Assembly: GCF_019048845.1 (NCBI RefSeq)
Contig: NZ_CP077426.1
Location: 791,501-855,500 of the forward strand
Direction: 5' to 3'
Origin: Vibrio mimicus
GTDB lineage: Bacteria > Pseudomonadota > Gammaproteobacteria > Enterobacterales > Vibrionaceae
DNA: 64,000 bases
In this document: piece by piece, positions 1 to 8,308 of the stretch
Layout: every line of letters starts with the position of its first letter
Numbering within the stretch: position 1 is the stretch's first letter
The notes under the pieces: generated by a model
The model's input: only the letters and a program-made list of their open reading frames with translations
Databases searched by the model: none
What the model was told of the DNA's origin: nothing
Translations under genes and position numbers: made by a program

Positions 1-982
1 CAACTCAGCACTTCACAGCACAAGACCCAACCCAAGCCACACTCAAGCGCATACAGCCACGTAATCGACCCTTTGACCCACGGAATCCGCGCTCCTCTAC
101 ACCCGCCCGCGCGGTTTTTGGATCACTTTTTTCGAAATTTTGGTTTAGCGAAAAACGCCACACGCCATCGAAACGGCAATAAACCGCAAAACCTTATGCA
201 GCAAGGGGGCTGGACGATACCGCAAACCGCCGAAAGTGCCTTAAAACCACCTTTTTAAAATTTCGAAAATTGAAATTTTTTTCAGTTAATTGCAAAAATG
301 AAGATCAGAAATGATCATGAGATTTTTATTAAGTGATTGAAATATATGAAACGTCGGCGGATTCCGTCACGGTTTTAATGATCATGCGCCAGAAAATGAC
401 GATCAGTTGATAGGCTAGCAAAGCCAAGCACAGCAAGGGATAGAGAGGATTTGACAGCAAAAACCGTTTTTCAAAAAATATCAGTGGCGAGAAGCAAACA
501 GGCCAACAAAAAGGTGGCGGCATAAAAGCCACGAAAACAGGGTTTATTTTGGTTTCTGTCGCCACATTATCGCCATTATGATGATCATTTAAATGTAAGC
601 TATTGTTTTTAAAGTGTATAAAAATACAGATATGAAAAGGGGCTTTTCTTTTTTCTGCATTTGTATCAGCGATTCCTCATTTCTTACTTTAAATCCAGCA
701 TTTATCCGCTGACTAGGTAACGCTTTAGTCGCGTTAGCTACGCTTGTTTATCCCAATCATACAATCAGCCTATCTTCATGGGTATGAATCCACTTGTCGC
801 TTATCTGTAACGCCAAATCACTTAGGTAATACGGTGCTTCATGCGTATAGATTACCTGATTTTTCATACCGACCACCAAGCATAAAACTTAAGCGGATCT
901 CCCTGATATTTATACAACTTGCGTGCTAGCTCTCAAGATGCATAGATTTCATTAGGATTAGAACAAAAAAACATCTTTTTGC
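1..982. other. Long intergenic region upstream of flaC, no convincing gene
   Basis: About 1 kb without a supported gene. The first 130 bases are C-rich and could be the end of the upstream intergenic region. Short open frames at 73-258, 329-565 (minus) and 744-929 have no Shine-Dalgarno sequence and no recognisable product. The 329-565 frame would start at GTG and is hydrophobic, so a small membrane protein cannot be wholly excluded. A short inverted repeat, TAACGC/GCGTTA, lies at about 719-739. In V. cholerae the flaA gene lies upstream of flaC, so this is probably the flaA-flaC spacer. Confidence 0.5.
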
Positions 983-1009
983 TAAAGGATTCATCAGCCG
1001 AGTCGCTAA
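983..1009 (+). promoter_or_regulatory. Sigma-28 (FliA) promoter of flaC
   Basis: TAAA at 983-986, a 15-base spacer, then GTCGCTAA at 1002-1009. This fits the flagellar sigma-28 pattern TAAA-N15-GCCGATAA. The same arrangement and spacing occurs before flaE, flaD and flaB in this window. Confidence 0.8.
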
Positions 1010-1014
1010 TAGAA

Positions 1015-1104
1015 GTAACTTTGAGAGAACTGCTTGGTTTTCCGAGACGTCGGAAACCGTTTTTGGGAATTCCGCACGTCGGAAAATCAATAGGAGATAC
1101 CACT
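1015..1104 (+). promoter_or_regulatory. Structured 5' leader of flaC
   Basis: The leader contains a hairpin at 1036-1058 (arms GGTTTTCCGA and TCGGAAACC around a GACG loop, one bulged T) and a second short one at 1070-1084 (TTCCG/CGGAA), followed by the ribosome binding site AGGAG. A nearly identical leader precedes flaD, which suggests a conserved post-transcriptional control element. The function is inferred only. Confidence 0.6.
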
Positions 1105-2238
1105 ATGGCGGTGAATGTAAACACCAACGTGTCAGCGATGACAGCACAACGGTACTTGACGAGCGCAACAAACGCACAACAATCGTCGATGGAACGTTTA
1201 TCTTCAGGATATAAAATTAACAGCGCAAAAGATGATGCGGCAGGTCTACAGATCTCCAACCGCTTGAACGTGCAAAGCCGTGGTTTAGGTGTCGCCGTTC
1301 GTAACGCCAACGATGGTATTTCGATGGCGCAAACTGCGGAAGGTGCGATGAAAGAGACCACCAATATTCTACAACGTATGCGTGACCTTTCTTTGCAATC
1401 CGCTAACGGTTCGAACTCAAAAGCCGACCGTGTTGCGATTCAAGAAGAAATCACCGCATTGAACGATGAGCTTAACCGCGTAGCTGAAACTACCTCGTTC
1501 GGTGGTAACAAGCTGCTTAATGGAACCTTCGCGACTAAATCGTTCCAGATTGGTGCGGATAACGGTGAAGCGGTAATGCTTAACATCAAAGACATGCGCA
1601 GTGATAACGCTTTGATGGGTGGTAAAACCTATCAAGCGGCTAACGGTAAAGATAAAAACTGGGGCGTGGAAGCGGGTAAAACCGATCTGACTATTACGCT
1701 AAAAGACAAACGCGAAGGCGATGTGACCATTTCTATCAATGCGAAAGAAGGGGATGACATCGAAGAATTAGCGACCTACATCAATGGTCAAACCGATATG
1801 ATTAAAGCATCGGTTGATGAAGAGGGTAAGTTGCAACTGTTCACTGATAACAACAAAGTCGATGGTGCGGCAACCTTTGGTGGTGCACTCGCGGGTGAGT
1901 TAGGTATCGGTGCCGCGCAAGATGTAACCGTTGATACTCTGGATGTGACTACCGTGGGTGGCGCGCAAGAGAGTGTGGCGATTGTGGATGCAGCGCTAAA
2001 ATACGTGGATAGTCATCGTGCTGAACTCGGTGCGTTCCAAAACCGATTCAACCATGCTATCAACAACTTAGATAACATTAACGAAAATGTGAATGCGTCT
2101 AAGAGCCGAATCAAAGATACAGACTTTGCCAAGGAGACGACTGCACTGACCAAAGCGCAGATCCTATCTCAAGCATCAAGTTCTGTCCTCGCACAAGCCA
2201 AGCAGGCACCCAACTCAGCTCTGGCTCTTTTAGGCTAG
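1105..2238 (+). CDS. flaC: Flagellin FlaC
   Basis: Flagellar filament subunit of 377 residues, exported by the flagellar type III apparatus and assembled under the FliD cap. The start is ATG 1105 (MAVNVNTN) with AGGAG upstream, not the in-frame ATG at 979, which lies inside the promoter. The N-terminal D0/D1 domain (about residues 1-170, with [20 protein letters not shown]) and the C-terminal D1/D0 domain (ending [10 protein letters not shown]) match V. cholerae FlaC. The central domain is short, as in other Vibrio flagellins. Transcription should depend on sigma-28, from the promoter at 983. V. cholerae has five flagellins, with FlaA the essential one; FlaC is a minor subunit. Very close in sequence to FlaD at 47760. 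Confidence 0.95.
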   Translation: MAVNVNTNVSAMTAQRYLTSATNAQQSSMERLSSGYKINSAKDDAAGLQISNRLNVQSRGLGVAVRNANDGISMAQTAEGAMKETTNILQRMRDLSLQSANGSNSKADRVAIQEEITALNDELNRVAETTSFGGNKLLNGTFATKSFQIGADNGEAVMLNIKDMRSDNALMGGKTYQAANGKDKNWGVEAGKTDLTITLKDKREGDVTISINAKEGDDIEELATYINGQTDMIKASVDEEGKLQLFTDNNKVDGAATFGGALAGELGIGAAQDVTVDTLDVTTVGGAQESVAIVDAALKYVDSHRAELGAFQNRFNHAINNLDNINENVNASKSRIKDTDFAKETTALTKAQILSQASSSVLAQAKQAPNSALALLG

Positions 2239-2252
2239 TTCGAGTTGATAGG

Positions 2253-2281
2253 AAAAAACCCAGCTGCAGCTGGGTTTTTTA
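2253..2281 (+). terminator. Rho-independent terminator of flaC
   Basis: AAAACCCAGCTG followed by CAGCTGGGTTTTTT, a perfect GC-rich stem with a T run, 15 bases after the flaC stop codon. Confidence 0.9.
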
Positions 2282-2504
2282 TTGGGTAAAAATCCATGCG
2301 AGCACCTGATGTATAAGAAACATATGGCCTTGTAGTAGGGATACAACAGATTACTGAGAAGAGTGCTTTATGAGGCGTTAGGAAGGGAGTTCTAAAGCTT
2401 TAATGATTAGTCAGGGAATAAGTAAGTAGGGGCGTTTCTATTCTGATGAAATCTTAACGGCTAAATAGACGCTCGCTAAATCATTTATCGAAAAGAAAAC
2501 GTTC
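2282..2504. other. Spacer between flaC and the tRNA operon
   Basis: No open frame, RNA gene or repeat could be recognised here. It separates the plus-strand flaC terminator from the terminator of the minus-strand tRNA operon. Confidence 0.5.
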
Positions 2505-2537
2505 AGAAAAAACAAAACCTAGCCGAAGCTAGGTTTG
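2505..2537 (-). terminator. Terminator of the tRNA operon
   Basis: On the minus strand AAACCTAGC, TTCG loop, GCTAGGTTT, then a T-rich tail (GTTTTTTC). It lies a few bases after the last tRNA of the operon. Confidence 0.85.
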
Positions 2538-2543
2538 TTTATA

Positions 2544-2628
2544 TGGTGCGGAAGAAGAGACTTGAACTCTTACACCTTGCGGCGCCAGAACCTAAATCTG
2601 GTGCGTCTACCAATTTCGCCACTTCCGC
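2544..2628 (-). tRNA. tRNA-Leu (anticodon UAG)
   Basis: 85 bases including encoded CCA. The acceptor stem GCGGAAG/CTTCCGC is perfect, the anticodon loop is TTTAGGT (TAG) closed by CCAGA/TCTGG, and the long variable arm is typical of Leu. It is the last gene of the 16-tRNA operon. Confidence 0.97.
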
Positions 2629-2669
2629 AAATTGTAGTGATAATTTGATTTCTCAAATCATCGATATAA

Positions 2670-2744
2670 TGGCAGGTCTGCCAGGATTCGAACCTGGGTA
2701 TGACGGGATCAAAACCCGTTGCCTTACCGCTTGGCGACAGACCT
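2670..2744 (-). tRNA. tRNA-Gln (anticodon UUG)
   Basis: 75 bases with CCA. Anticodon loop TTTTGAT (TTG) in the stem ACGGG/CCCGT. The T arm is CCAGG/CCTGG. This copy differs from the other Gln genes by having GTCTGTCGCC rather than GTCTATCGCC near its 5' end. Confidence 0.97.
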
Positions 2745-2785
2745 GCAGTATTATTCTGCACAACGATCGTCGTTGCTTTAAATAA

Positions 2786-2870
2786 TGGTGCGGAAGAAGA
2801 GACTTGAACTCTTACACCTTGCGGCGCCAGAACCTAAATCTGGTGCGTCTACCAATTTCGCCACTTCCGC
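2786..2870 (-). tRNA. tRNA-Leu (anticodon UAG)
   Basis: Same sequence as the copy at 2544-2628, with perfect acceptor stem, TAG anticodon and encoded CCA. Confidence 0.97.
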
Positions 2871-2911
2871 AAATTTTTGTGATAACCCGATTGCTCGACT
2901 TATCGAAATAG

Positions 2912-2986
2912 TGGCAGGTCTACATGGATTCGAACCATGGGATGACGGGATCAAAACCCGTTGCCTTACCGCTTGGCGATAGACCT
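2912..2986 (-). tRNA. tRNA-Gln (anticodon UUG)
   Basis: 75 bases with CCA and the TTG anticodon. The T stem is the CATGG variant, with compensating changes on both sides, unlike the CCAGG/CCTGG type at 3339 and 3567. Confidence 0.97.
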
Positions 2987-3003
2987 GCAGAATTCGATAC
3001 ATT

Positions 3004-3089
3004 TGGTGCGGAAGGAGGGACTTGAACCCTCACGTCCGAAGGACACTAACACCTGAAGCTAGCGCGTCTACCAATTCCGCCACCACCGC
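3004..3089 (-). tRNA. tRNA-Leu (anticodon CAG)
   Basis: 86 bases with CCA. The anticodon loop TTCAGGT (CAG) sits in CTAGC/GTTAG, with a long variable arm. The acceptor strands GCGGTGG and CTTCCGC leave a T-T mismatch at pair 5:68 and a G-T pair at 6:67; this is the same in all three copies. Confidence 0.95.
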
Positions 3090-3111
3090 GTTAAATGCAT
3101 CAAATTGTAAT

Positions 3112-3188
3112 TGGTGGCTACGACGGGATTCGAACCTGTGACCCCATCATTATGAGTGATGTGCTCTAACCAACTGAGCTACGTAGCC
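3112..3188 (-). tRNA. tRNA-Met (elongator, anticodon CAU)
   Basis: 77 bases with CCA. Acceptor stem GGCTACG/CGTAGCC, anticodon loop CTCATAA in CATCA/TGATG. The paired first acceptor base and the anticodon stem without the initiator GGG/CCC pairs make this the elongator form. Confidence 0.95.
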
Positions 3189-3213
3189 ACTCTAAATCTT
3201 TTCAGATTTAATA

Positions 3214-3298
3214 TGGTGCGGAAGAAGAGACTTGAACTCTTACACCTTGCGGCGCCAGAACCTAAATCTGGTGCGTCTACCAATTTCGCCACTTCCGC
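3214..3298 (-). tRNA. tRNA-Leu (anticodon UAG)
   Basis: Same sequence as the copies at 2544 and 2786. The TAG anticodon and encoded CCA are present. Confidence 0.97.
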
Positions 3299-3338
3299 AA
3301 ATTGTTTGATGATTTGAATGCTCAACTCATCGAGATAA

Positions 3339-3413
3339 TGGCAGGTCTACCTGGATTCGAACCAGGGGATGACGGGATCAAAACCCGTTGCCTTACCGCT
3401 TGGCGATAGACCT
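3339..3413 (-). tRNA. tRNA-Gln (anticodon UUG)
   Basis: 75 bases, TTG anticodon, T stem of the CCTGG/CCAGG type. It is preceded on the operon strand by a spacer with the palindrome TGATGATTAATATCATCA, which is repeated before the Gln gene at 3922. Confidence 0.97.
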
Positions 3414-3440
3414 GCAGTGATGATTAATATCATCAAATAA

Positions 3441-3525
3441 TGGTGCGGAAGAAGAGACTTGAACTCTTACACCTTGCGGCGCCAGAACCTAAATCTGGTG
3501 CGTCTACCAATTTCGCCACTTCCGC
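3441..3525 (-). tRNA. tRNA-Leu (anticodon UAG)
   Basis: Same sequence as the other Leu-UAG copies. It starts a block, 3441-3844, that mirrors the block at 2786-3188. Confidence 0.97.
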
Positions 3526-3566
3526 AAATTTTAGTGATGACTCGATTGCTCGACTCATCGAAATAA

Positions 3567-3641
3567 TGGCAGGTCTACCTGGATTCGAACCAGGGGATGA
3601 CGGGATCAAAACCCGTTGCCTTACCGCTTGGCGATAGACCT
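3567..3641 (-). tRNA. tRNA-Gln (anticodon UUG)
   Basis: 75 bases, TTG anticodon, T stem CCTGG/CCAGG, encoded CCA. Confidence 0.97.
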
Positions 3642-3658
3642 GCAGAATTCGATACATT

Positions 3659-3744
3659 TGGTGCGGAAGGAGGGACTTGAACCCTCACGTCCGAAGGACA
3701 CTAACACCTGAAGCTAGCGCGTCTACCAATTCCGCCACCACCGC
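3659..3744 (-). tRNA. tRNA-Leu (anticodon CAG)
   Basis: Same sequence as the copy at 3004, including the T-T mismatch in the acceptor stem. Confidence 0.95.
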
Positions 3745-3767
3745 GTTAAATGCATCAAATTGTATTA

Positions 3768-3844
3768 TGGTGGCTACGACGGGATTTGAACCTGTGACCC
3801 CATCATTATGAGTGATGTGCTCTAACCAGCTGAGCTACGTAGCC
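3768..3844 (-). tRNA. tRNA-Met (elongator, anticodon CAU), variant copy
   Basis: 77 bases with CCA. It differs from the other two Met copies at two places: the T loop reads TTCAAAT rather than TTCGAAT, and the D loop region has CAGCTGG rather than CAGTTGG. Confidence 0.95.
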
Positions 3845-3921
3845 ATCTTTTCGAGCGAGAGACTATAATACAATCTCGCTCTGACTTCCAATGGTTTTTA
3901 CCGTGTTGAAAGTTAAGAAAA

Positions 3922-3996
3922 TGGCAGGTCTACATGGATTCGAACCATGGGATGACGGGATCAAAACCCGTTGCCTTACCGCTTGGCGATAGACCT
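3922..3996 (-). tRNA. tRNA-Gln (anticodon UUG)
   Basis: 75 bases, TTG anticodon, CATGG-type T stem as in the copy at 2912. Confidence 0.97.
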
Positions 3997-4023
3997 GCAG
4001 TGATGATTAATATCATCAAATAA

Positions 4024-4108
4024 TGGTGCGGAAGAAGAGACTTGAACTCTTACACCTTGCGGCGCCAGAACCTAAATCTGGTGCGTCTACCAATTTCGCC
4101 ACTTCCGC
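4024..4108 (-). tRNA. tRNA-Leu (anticodon UAG)
   Basis: Fifth copy of the Leu-UAG gene, same sequence as the others, CCA encoded. Confidence 0.97.
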
Positions 4109-4132
4109 AAATTCTTAACAATCTGATACTTT

Positions 4133-4218
4133 TGGTGCGGAAGGAGGGACTTGAACCCTCACGTCCGAAGGACACTAACACCTGAAGCTAGCGCGTCTAC
4201 CAATTCCGCCACCACCGC
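4133..4218 (-). tRNA. tRNA-Leu (anticodon CAG)
   Basis: Third copy of Leu-CAG, again with GCGGTGG facing CTTCCGC in the acceptor stem. Confidence 0.95.
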
Positions 4219-4247
4219 GTGTTCAAAAGCATCAAATTGTATAAATT

Positions 4248-4324
4248 TGGTGGCTACGACGGGATTCGAACCTGTGACCCCATCATTATGAGTGATGTGC
4301 TCTAACCAACTGAGCTACGTAGCC
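4248..4324 (-). tRNA. tRNA-Met (elongator, anticodon CAU)
   Basis: The first gene of the operon, closest to the promoter at 4376-4404. 77 bases with encoded CCA. The Met-Leu order recalls the E. coli metT-leuW-gln operon. Confidence 0.95.
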
Positions 4325-4375
4325 AAATTTGTTTTTCTACCGAGGCGTTTTGCCTTATCGCTGAGAACGGAGCGC

Positions 4376-4404
4376 ATTATGCGGATATGGGTTAGGAGCG
4401 TCAA
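4376..4404 (-). promoter_or_regulatory. Sigma-70 stable-RNA promoter of the tRNA operon
   Basis: On the minus strand TTGACG (4404-4399), a 17-base spacer, CATAAT (4381-4376), then the GC-rich discriminator GCGCTCCG. Near-consensus hexamers, ideal spacing and a GC-rich discriminator are typical of stringently controlled tRNA promoters. Confidence 0.85.
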
Positions 4405-4548
4405 CAGTTTTTTTGAATAAATTCTTTGAAACCAACCGTTCGAGTTTTTTTTAAACAAAGAGGCGTGTTTATGATCAAAAACCATTACCAAAACAACAAA
4501 TTCATTACGCTTTGAGGATAACAAAGATCATTTTTTAGATGTCCATAA

Positions 4549-4584
4549 ACACCAAAAGCCAACACTTTGGTTGGCTTTTGGTTT
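4549..4584 (-). terminator. Probable terminator or 3' hairpin of ychF
   Basis: ACCAAAAGCCAAC and GTTGGCTTTTGGT form a perfect 13-base stem 16 bases downstream of the ychF stop. The T run after it on the minus strand is weak, so it may act mainly as a 3' stabilising hairpin. Confidence 0.6.
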
Positions 4585-4599
4585 GCAATGAAGCGAGTT

Positions 4600-5691
4600 T
4601 TAAACGTTGAAGCGGAAGTGGATCACATCGCCATCTTTAACGATGTAGTCTTTACCTTCCAAACGCCATTTACCGGCATCTTTCGCACCTGACTCACCGT
4701 TAAATTGGATGTAGTCATCGTAGCCGATCACTTCTGCACGGATAAAACCACGTTCAAAGTCAGTGTGGATCTTGCCTGCTGCCTGTGGTGCTGTAGCTCC
4801 GACAGGGATCGTCCATGCACGTACTTCTTTCACACCTGCAGTGAAGTAAGTTTGCAGGTTCAGCAGATCGTAACCAGAGCGGATTACTCGGTTTAGTCCA
4901 GGTTCTTCAATGCCCAGATCGGCTAAGAACTCATCACGTTCTTCTTCTTCCAGTTCAGAAAGTTCTGCCTCGATCGCAGCACAAACGGCAACGACAGAGG
5001 CATTTTCTTGTGCGGCAAACTGAACTACGGCATCCAGATATGGATTGTTCTCAAAACCATCTTCATTCACGTTAGCAATGTACATGGTTGGTTTGAGTGT
5101 CAGCAGGTTCAAGTAACCGACGGCCAAGAGTTCTTCTTTGCTCAGTTTAACAGAACGAGCTGATTGGCCTTCGCTTAATACTGGTTGCAGTTTTTCCAGT
5201 ACGCTCAGCTCAAATTTCGCTTCTTTATCGCCACCTTTCGCGCGTTTGCTTTGACGCAAAATCGCACGCTCGCAGCTATCAAGATCCGCTAGCGCCAGTT
5301 CAAGGTTGATAACTTCGATGTCTTCCAGCGGTGAAACTTTACCTGCAACATGAACGATGTTTTCATTTTCAAAGCAGCGCACAACGTGGCCAATTGCATC
5401 GGTTTCACGGATGTTGGCGAGGAATTTGTTACCGAGACCTTCACCTTTTGATGCACCCGCAACCAGACCTGCGATATCCACAAACTCCATGGTGGTTGGC
5501 AGAATGCGCTCTGGTTTTACGATAGCGGCTAAGGCATCCATACGCGGATCTGGCACTGGAACCACGCCAGTGTTTGGCTCAATTGTACAAAACGGGAAGT
5601 TAGCTGCTTCGATGCCCGCTTTGGTCAGTGCATTAAAAAGAGTTGATTTACCTACGTTTGGCAAACCGACGATGCCACATTTAAAACCCAT
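4600..5691 (-). CDS. ychF: Ribosome-binding ATPase YchF (OBG family)
   Basis: P-loop NTPase of the Obg group that prefers ATP and binds the 70S ribosome; linked to translation quality and the oxidative stress response. 363 residues from MGFKCGIVG, the normal length. Walker A is GLPNVGKST near the N terminus, the G3-like DIAGLV follows, and a C-terminal TGS domain ends in [13 protein letters not shown]. An upstream in-frame start at 5751 is rejected because it would overlap pth and add sequence absent from the family. It lies 10 bases after pth on the same strand, the usual pth-ychF pair. Confidence 0.97.
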   Translation of the reverse strand: MGFKCGIVGLPNVGKSTLFNALTKAGIEAANFPFCTIEPNTGVVPVPDPRMDALAAIVKPERILPTTMEFVDIAGLVAGASKGEGLGNKFLANIRETDAIGHVVRCFENENIVHVAGKVSPLEDIEVINLELALADLDSCERAILRQSKRAKGGDKEAKFELSVLEKLQPVLSEGQSARSVKLSKEELLAVGYLNLLTLKPTMYIANVNEDGFENNPYLDAVVQFAAQENASVVAVCAAIEAELSELEEEERDEFLADLGIEEPGLNRVIRSGYDLLNLQTYFTAGVKEVRAWTIPVGATAPQAAGKIHTDFERGFIRAEVIGYDDYIQFNGESGAKDAGKWRLEGKDYIVKDGDVIHFRFNV

Positions 5692-5701
5692 GACTGTAAC
5701 C

Positions 5702-6292
5702 TTATTCAGCTTTGAAAGTGTGTAAACGATTTTGTGCTTTGGTGAGGCCATCCTTCATGAGGATCTCAAGGCAGCGAACAGATTCATCCACTGCGGCATC
5801 AAGGCATTCTTGCTCTTTAGCGGGAGCTTTGCCTAGTACATAACCGGCTACTTTGTCTTTATGTCCCGGATGGCCGATGCCAAGCCGTAGACGATAGAAT
5901 TCTTTGTTGTTGCCTAATTTGCTTATGGTGTCTTTGAGTCCGTTATGCCCACCATGTCCGCCCCCTTGCTTGAACTTCGCAATACCGGGAGGTAAGTCTA
6001 GTTCATCGTGTGCCACCATGATCTCTTCTGGCTTAATCTGGTAAAAGTTGGCCAGAGCGGCAATGGCTTTGCCTGAGAGGTTCATGAAAGTGGTTGGGAC
6101 TAATACTCGTAATTCTTGACCATTGATCAACAGTCGTCCGGTAAGACCATAAAATTTGGGCTCATTTTTTAGCGTAACGTTGTGAATACGGGCTAATTCT
6201 TCGACAACCCAAGCACCTGCGTTATGGCGTGTTTTCGCGTATTCAGGTCCTGGATTAGCCAGTCCGACAAGGAGTTTGATTGGTTGACTCAA
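5702..6292 (-). CDS. pth: Peptidyl-tRNA hydrolase Pth
   Basis: Cleaves the ester bond of peptidyl-tRNA released from stalled ribosomes, recycling tRNA. 196 residues, the usual size. The N-terminal GLANPGPEY and KTRHNAG (with the catalytic His of the family), and the FMNLSGKA and [10 protein letters not shown] motifs, are all present. The start is a TTG codon at 6292 (M-SQPIKLL), with GAAGAGA a few bases upstream; no ATG is available before the conserved core. It is co-directional with ychF. Confidence 0.96.
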   Translation of the reverse strand: MSQPIKLLVGLANPGPEYAKTRHNAGAWVVEELARIHNVTLKNEPKFYGLTGRLLINGQELRVLVPTTFMNLSGKAIAALANFYQIKPEEIMVAHDELDLPPGIAKFKQGGGHGGHNGLKDTISKLGNNKEFYRLRLGIGHPGHKDKVAGYVLGKAPAKEQECLDAAVDESVRCLEILMKDGLTKAQNRLHTFKAE

Positions 6293-6372
6293 GGCGAATA
6301 TCTCTTCGGAAACTCAAAAGCGCGGTATGATAGCACACATCCGCCGCGAGGTGCGAGTCACGCAAAAGGCAA

Positions 6373-6408
6373 TAAAAAAGCGCTTCATCAAGGATGAAAC
6401 GCTTTCGC
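6373..6408 (-). terminator. Terminator of prs
   Basis: On the minus strand a stem made from GATGAAACGC-type arms (GCGCTTCATC/GATGAAACGC on the plus strand) followed by a run of T (AAAAAA on the plus strand at 6374-6379). It closes the lolB-ispE-prs operon. Confidence 0.75.
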
Positions 6409-6461
6409 ATCATTGATGACCCAACTTATCTGACAGGCAGATAGGTTAGGTTATTCAATGA

Positions 6462-7406
6462 TTAGTTAAACATCGCTGAGATAGACTCTTCGTTGCTGAT
6501 ACGACGAATCGCTTCAGCCAGCATGCTTGATAGAGTCAATTGAGTCACTTTTCCTGTCGCCGCCATCTCTTTCGATAGGGTGATAGAGTCAGTCACAATC
6601 ACTTGATCCAACACGGAATTTTTGATGTTTTTCGCTGCATTGCCAGAGAACACCGCGTGCGTGGCGTAAGCAAATACGCGTTTCGCACCACGTTCTTTCA
6701 ATGCTTCAGCAGCTTTACACAGTGTGCCACCGGTGTCGATCATGTCATCGACAATCACACAGTCACGGCCTTCAACATCACCGATTAGGTTCATTACTTC
6801 TGAAACGTTGGCACGTGGACGACGCTTATCAACGATCGCGATATCGATATCACCCAGTGCTTTCGCCGTTGCACGAGCACGTACAACACCACCAAGGTCT
6901 GGTGATACGACAACAGGGTCTTCCAAGTTACGCGCTTTCATGTCTTCCAGCAGTACAGGTGTACCGAAAATGTTGTCTACTGGAACATCGAAGAAGCCTT
7001 GGATTTGCTCTGCGTGGAGGTCGATAGTCAGAACACGGTCAACACCAACGTTAGAAAGGAAATCTGCAACAACTTTTGCAGTGATTGGCACACGAGCCGA
7101 ACGCACACGGCGGTCTTGGCGGGCATAACCAAAGTAAGGGATAACTGCCGTAATACGGCCTGCAGAAGCACGGCGCATTGCGTCAATCATAACCACCAGT
7201 TCCATCAGGTTGTCATTGGTCGGGGCACAGGTGGATTGAATGATAAATACATCGCTACCACGGACATTTTCATTGATTTGTACTGCTACTTCACCATCAG
7301 AGAAACGAGAAACAGTAGCATCACCAAGGGAAATGTACAGGCGATCAGCAATACGTTGGGCTAGTTCGGGTATTGCGTTACCAGCAAATAGCTTCATATC
7401 AGGCAC
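6462..7406 (-). CDS. prs: Ribose-phosphate pyrophosphokinase
   Basis: Makes PRPP from ribose-5-phosphate and ATP, feeding purine, pyrimidine, histidine, tryptophan and NAD synthesis. 314 residues, the full bacterial length. N-terminal [11 protein letters not shown] matches E. coli Prs. The PRPP-binding loop [12 protein letters not shown] and the flexible loop YARQDRR are present. The start is GTG 7406, as in E. coli; the ATG three codons inside is a less likely alternative. Third gene after lolB and ispE on the same strand. Confidence 0.97.
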   Translation of the reverse strand: MPDMKLFAGNAIPELAQRIADRLYISLGDATVSRFSDGEVAVQINENVRGSDVFIIQSTCAPTNDNLMELVVMIDAMRRASAGRITAVIPYFGYARQDRRVRSARVPITAKVVADFLSNVGVDRVLTIDLHAEQIQGFFDVPVDNIFGTPVLLEDMKARNLEDPVVVSPDLGGVVRARATAKALGDIDIAIVDKRRPRANVSEVMNLIGDVEGRDCVIVDDMIDTGGTLCKAAEALKERGAKRVFAYATHAVFSGNAAKNIKNSVLDQVIVTDSITLSKEMAATGKVTQLTLSSMLAEAIRRISNEESISAMFN

Positions 7407-7435
7407 GGTGGAAACCTCAGGGTTGCGTCCAGTTT

Positions 7436-8308
7436 TTAGTAAGGTCGGATTTTGGCTGATTGATAGTCAGCCAACGTCTTTCTGAGCGGTGAAACATTGC
7501 GGCCTTGGGCTACAAACGCTAAGACGTTGTCAGATAATTGAGCAAAGACTGCCTGTGCATCTTTCCTGCTCGAAAACTCAGCAAAAACGCAAGATCCCGT
7601 CCCGGTCAATCTTGACGGCGCGTATTGTAGCAGCCATGAAAGTTGCTGATCAACCTCAGGGTACAGTGATCGGACAATTTTTTCGCAATCGTTTTCGTAA
7701 GGATTGGCAAGAAGGCTTGCCAGATCACGCTTCGGCGTATTTCTCACTAGGTCAGGATGAGTAAAAATATCTTTTGTCGCGATGCTGACTGCGGGGCGCA
7801 CCACTAAATACCATTTTTCCTCGGGTTCTACCGCGGATAATTCTTCGCCAACACCTTCAGCAAAGGCGGCAAAGCCACGGGTAAAGACAGGGACATCTGC
7901 TCCGAGTACCAACCCAATGTCGGCCAGTTGATCATCGTTAAGCCCAGTCTGCCATAAGTAATTGAGTGCGACTAAGGTGGTGGCAGCATTGGATGACCCC
8001 CCACCAATTCCGCCCCCCATCGGCAAAGTTTTGTGCAGCTTGATGTCCGCGCCGAGTGGTGATTGGCTCGCGTTTTTGAGTGCCATCGCGGCTTTGTAAA
8101 TCAGGTTATCTTCTAACGCGACATCGGCTAGAGCGGGAGAGAGGGTGATGTTGCCGCTGTTGTTGGCGGTAATGGTCAACTCATCACCGTGATCGAGAAA
8201 CTGAAACAAGGTTTGCAGATCGTGGTAGCCATTGGGGCGACGACCGGTAATGTATAGAAACAGATTAAGCTTGGCCGGTGAGGGCCACACGGTAGTACCA
8301 GAGATCAT
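7436..8308 (-). CDS. ispE: 4-diphosphocytidyl-2-C-methyl-D-erythritol kinase
   Basis: GHMP-family kinase of the MEP isoprenoid pathway. It phosphorylates the 2-hydroxyl of CDP-methylerythritol. About 290 residues. The N-terminal [13 protein letters not shown] and the glycine-rich GHMP ATP loop [15 protein letters not shown] are clear. Start ATG 8308 (MISGTT) is chosen over the in-frame codon at 8323 because it gives a four-base ATGA overlap with the lolB stop, a sign of translational coupling. Confidence 0.96.
   Translation of the reverse strand: MISGTTVWPSPAKLNLFLYITGRRPNGYHDLQTLFQFLDHGDELTITANNSGNITLSPALADVALEDNLIYKAAMALKNASQSPLGADIKLHKTLPMGGGIGGGSSNAATTLVALNYLWQTGLNDDQLADIGLVLGADVPVFTRGFAAFAEGVGEELSAVEPEEKWYLVVRPAVSIATKDIFTHPDLVRNTPKRDLASLLANPYENDCEKIVRSLYPEVDQQLSWLLQYAPSRLTGTGSCVFAEFSSRKDAQAVFAQLSDNVLAFVAQGRNVSPLRKTLADYQSAKIRPY

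Noticed and set aside
329..565. 78-residue hydrophobic frame on the minus strand
   Set aside because: GTG start without ribosome site, no recognisable family, in AT-rich sequence. Not called, though a small membrane protein cannot be excluded.
933..1364. 143-residue minus-strand frame opposite flaC, with similar frames opposite flaD and flaB
   Set aside because: Antisense shadow of conserved flagellin codons; the same shadow recurs wherever the flagellin N-terminal region is present.
2543..3657. Repeated open frames starting MVRKKRLELLHLAAPEPKSG and their minus-strand partners
   Set aside because: They are translations of the tRNA-Leu and tRNA-Gln genes and their spacers, not proteins.
2544..4324. 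Regularly spaced near-identical repeats that could suggest a CRISPR array
   Set aside because: The repeats fold as tRNAs with anticodons and encoded CCA. Spacers vary in length and there are no cas genes.
4315..4524. 69-residue minus-strand frame upstream of the tRNA operon
   Set aside because: It covers the strong tRNA promoter and part of the first tRNA, so it is a chance frame.
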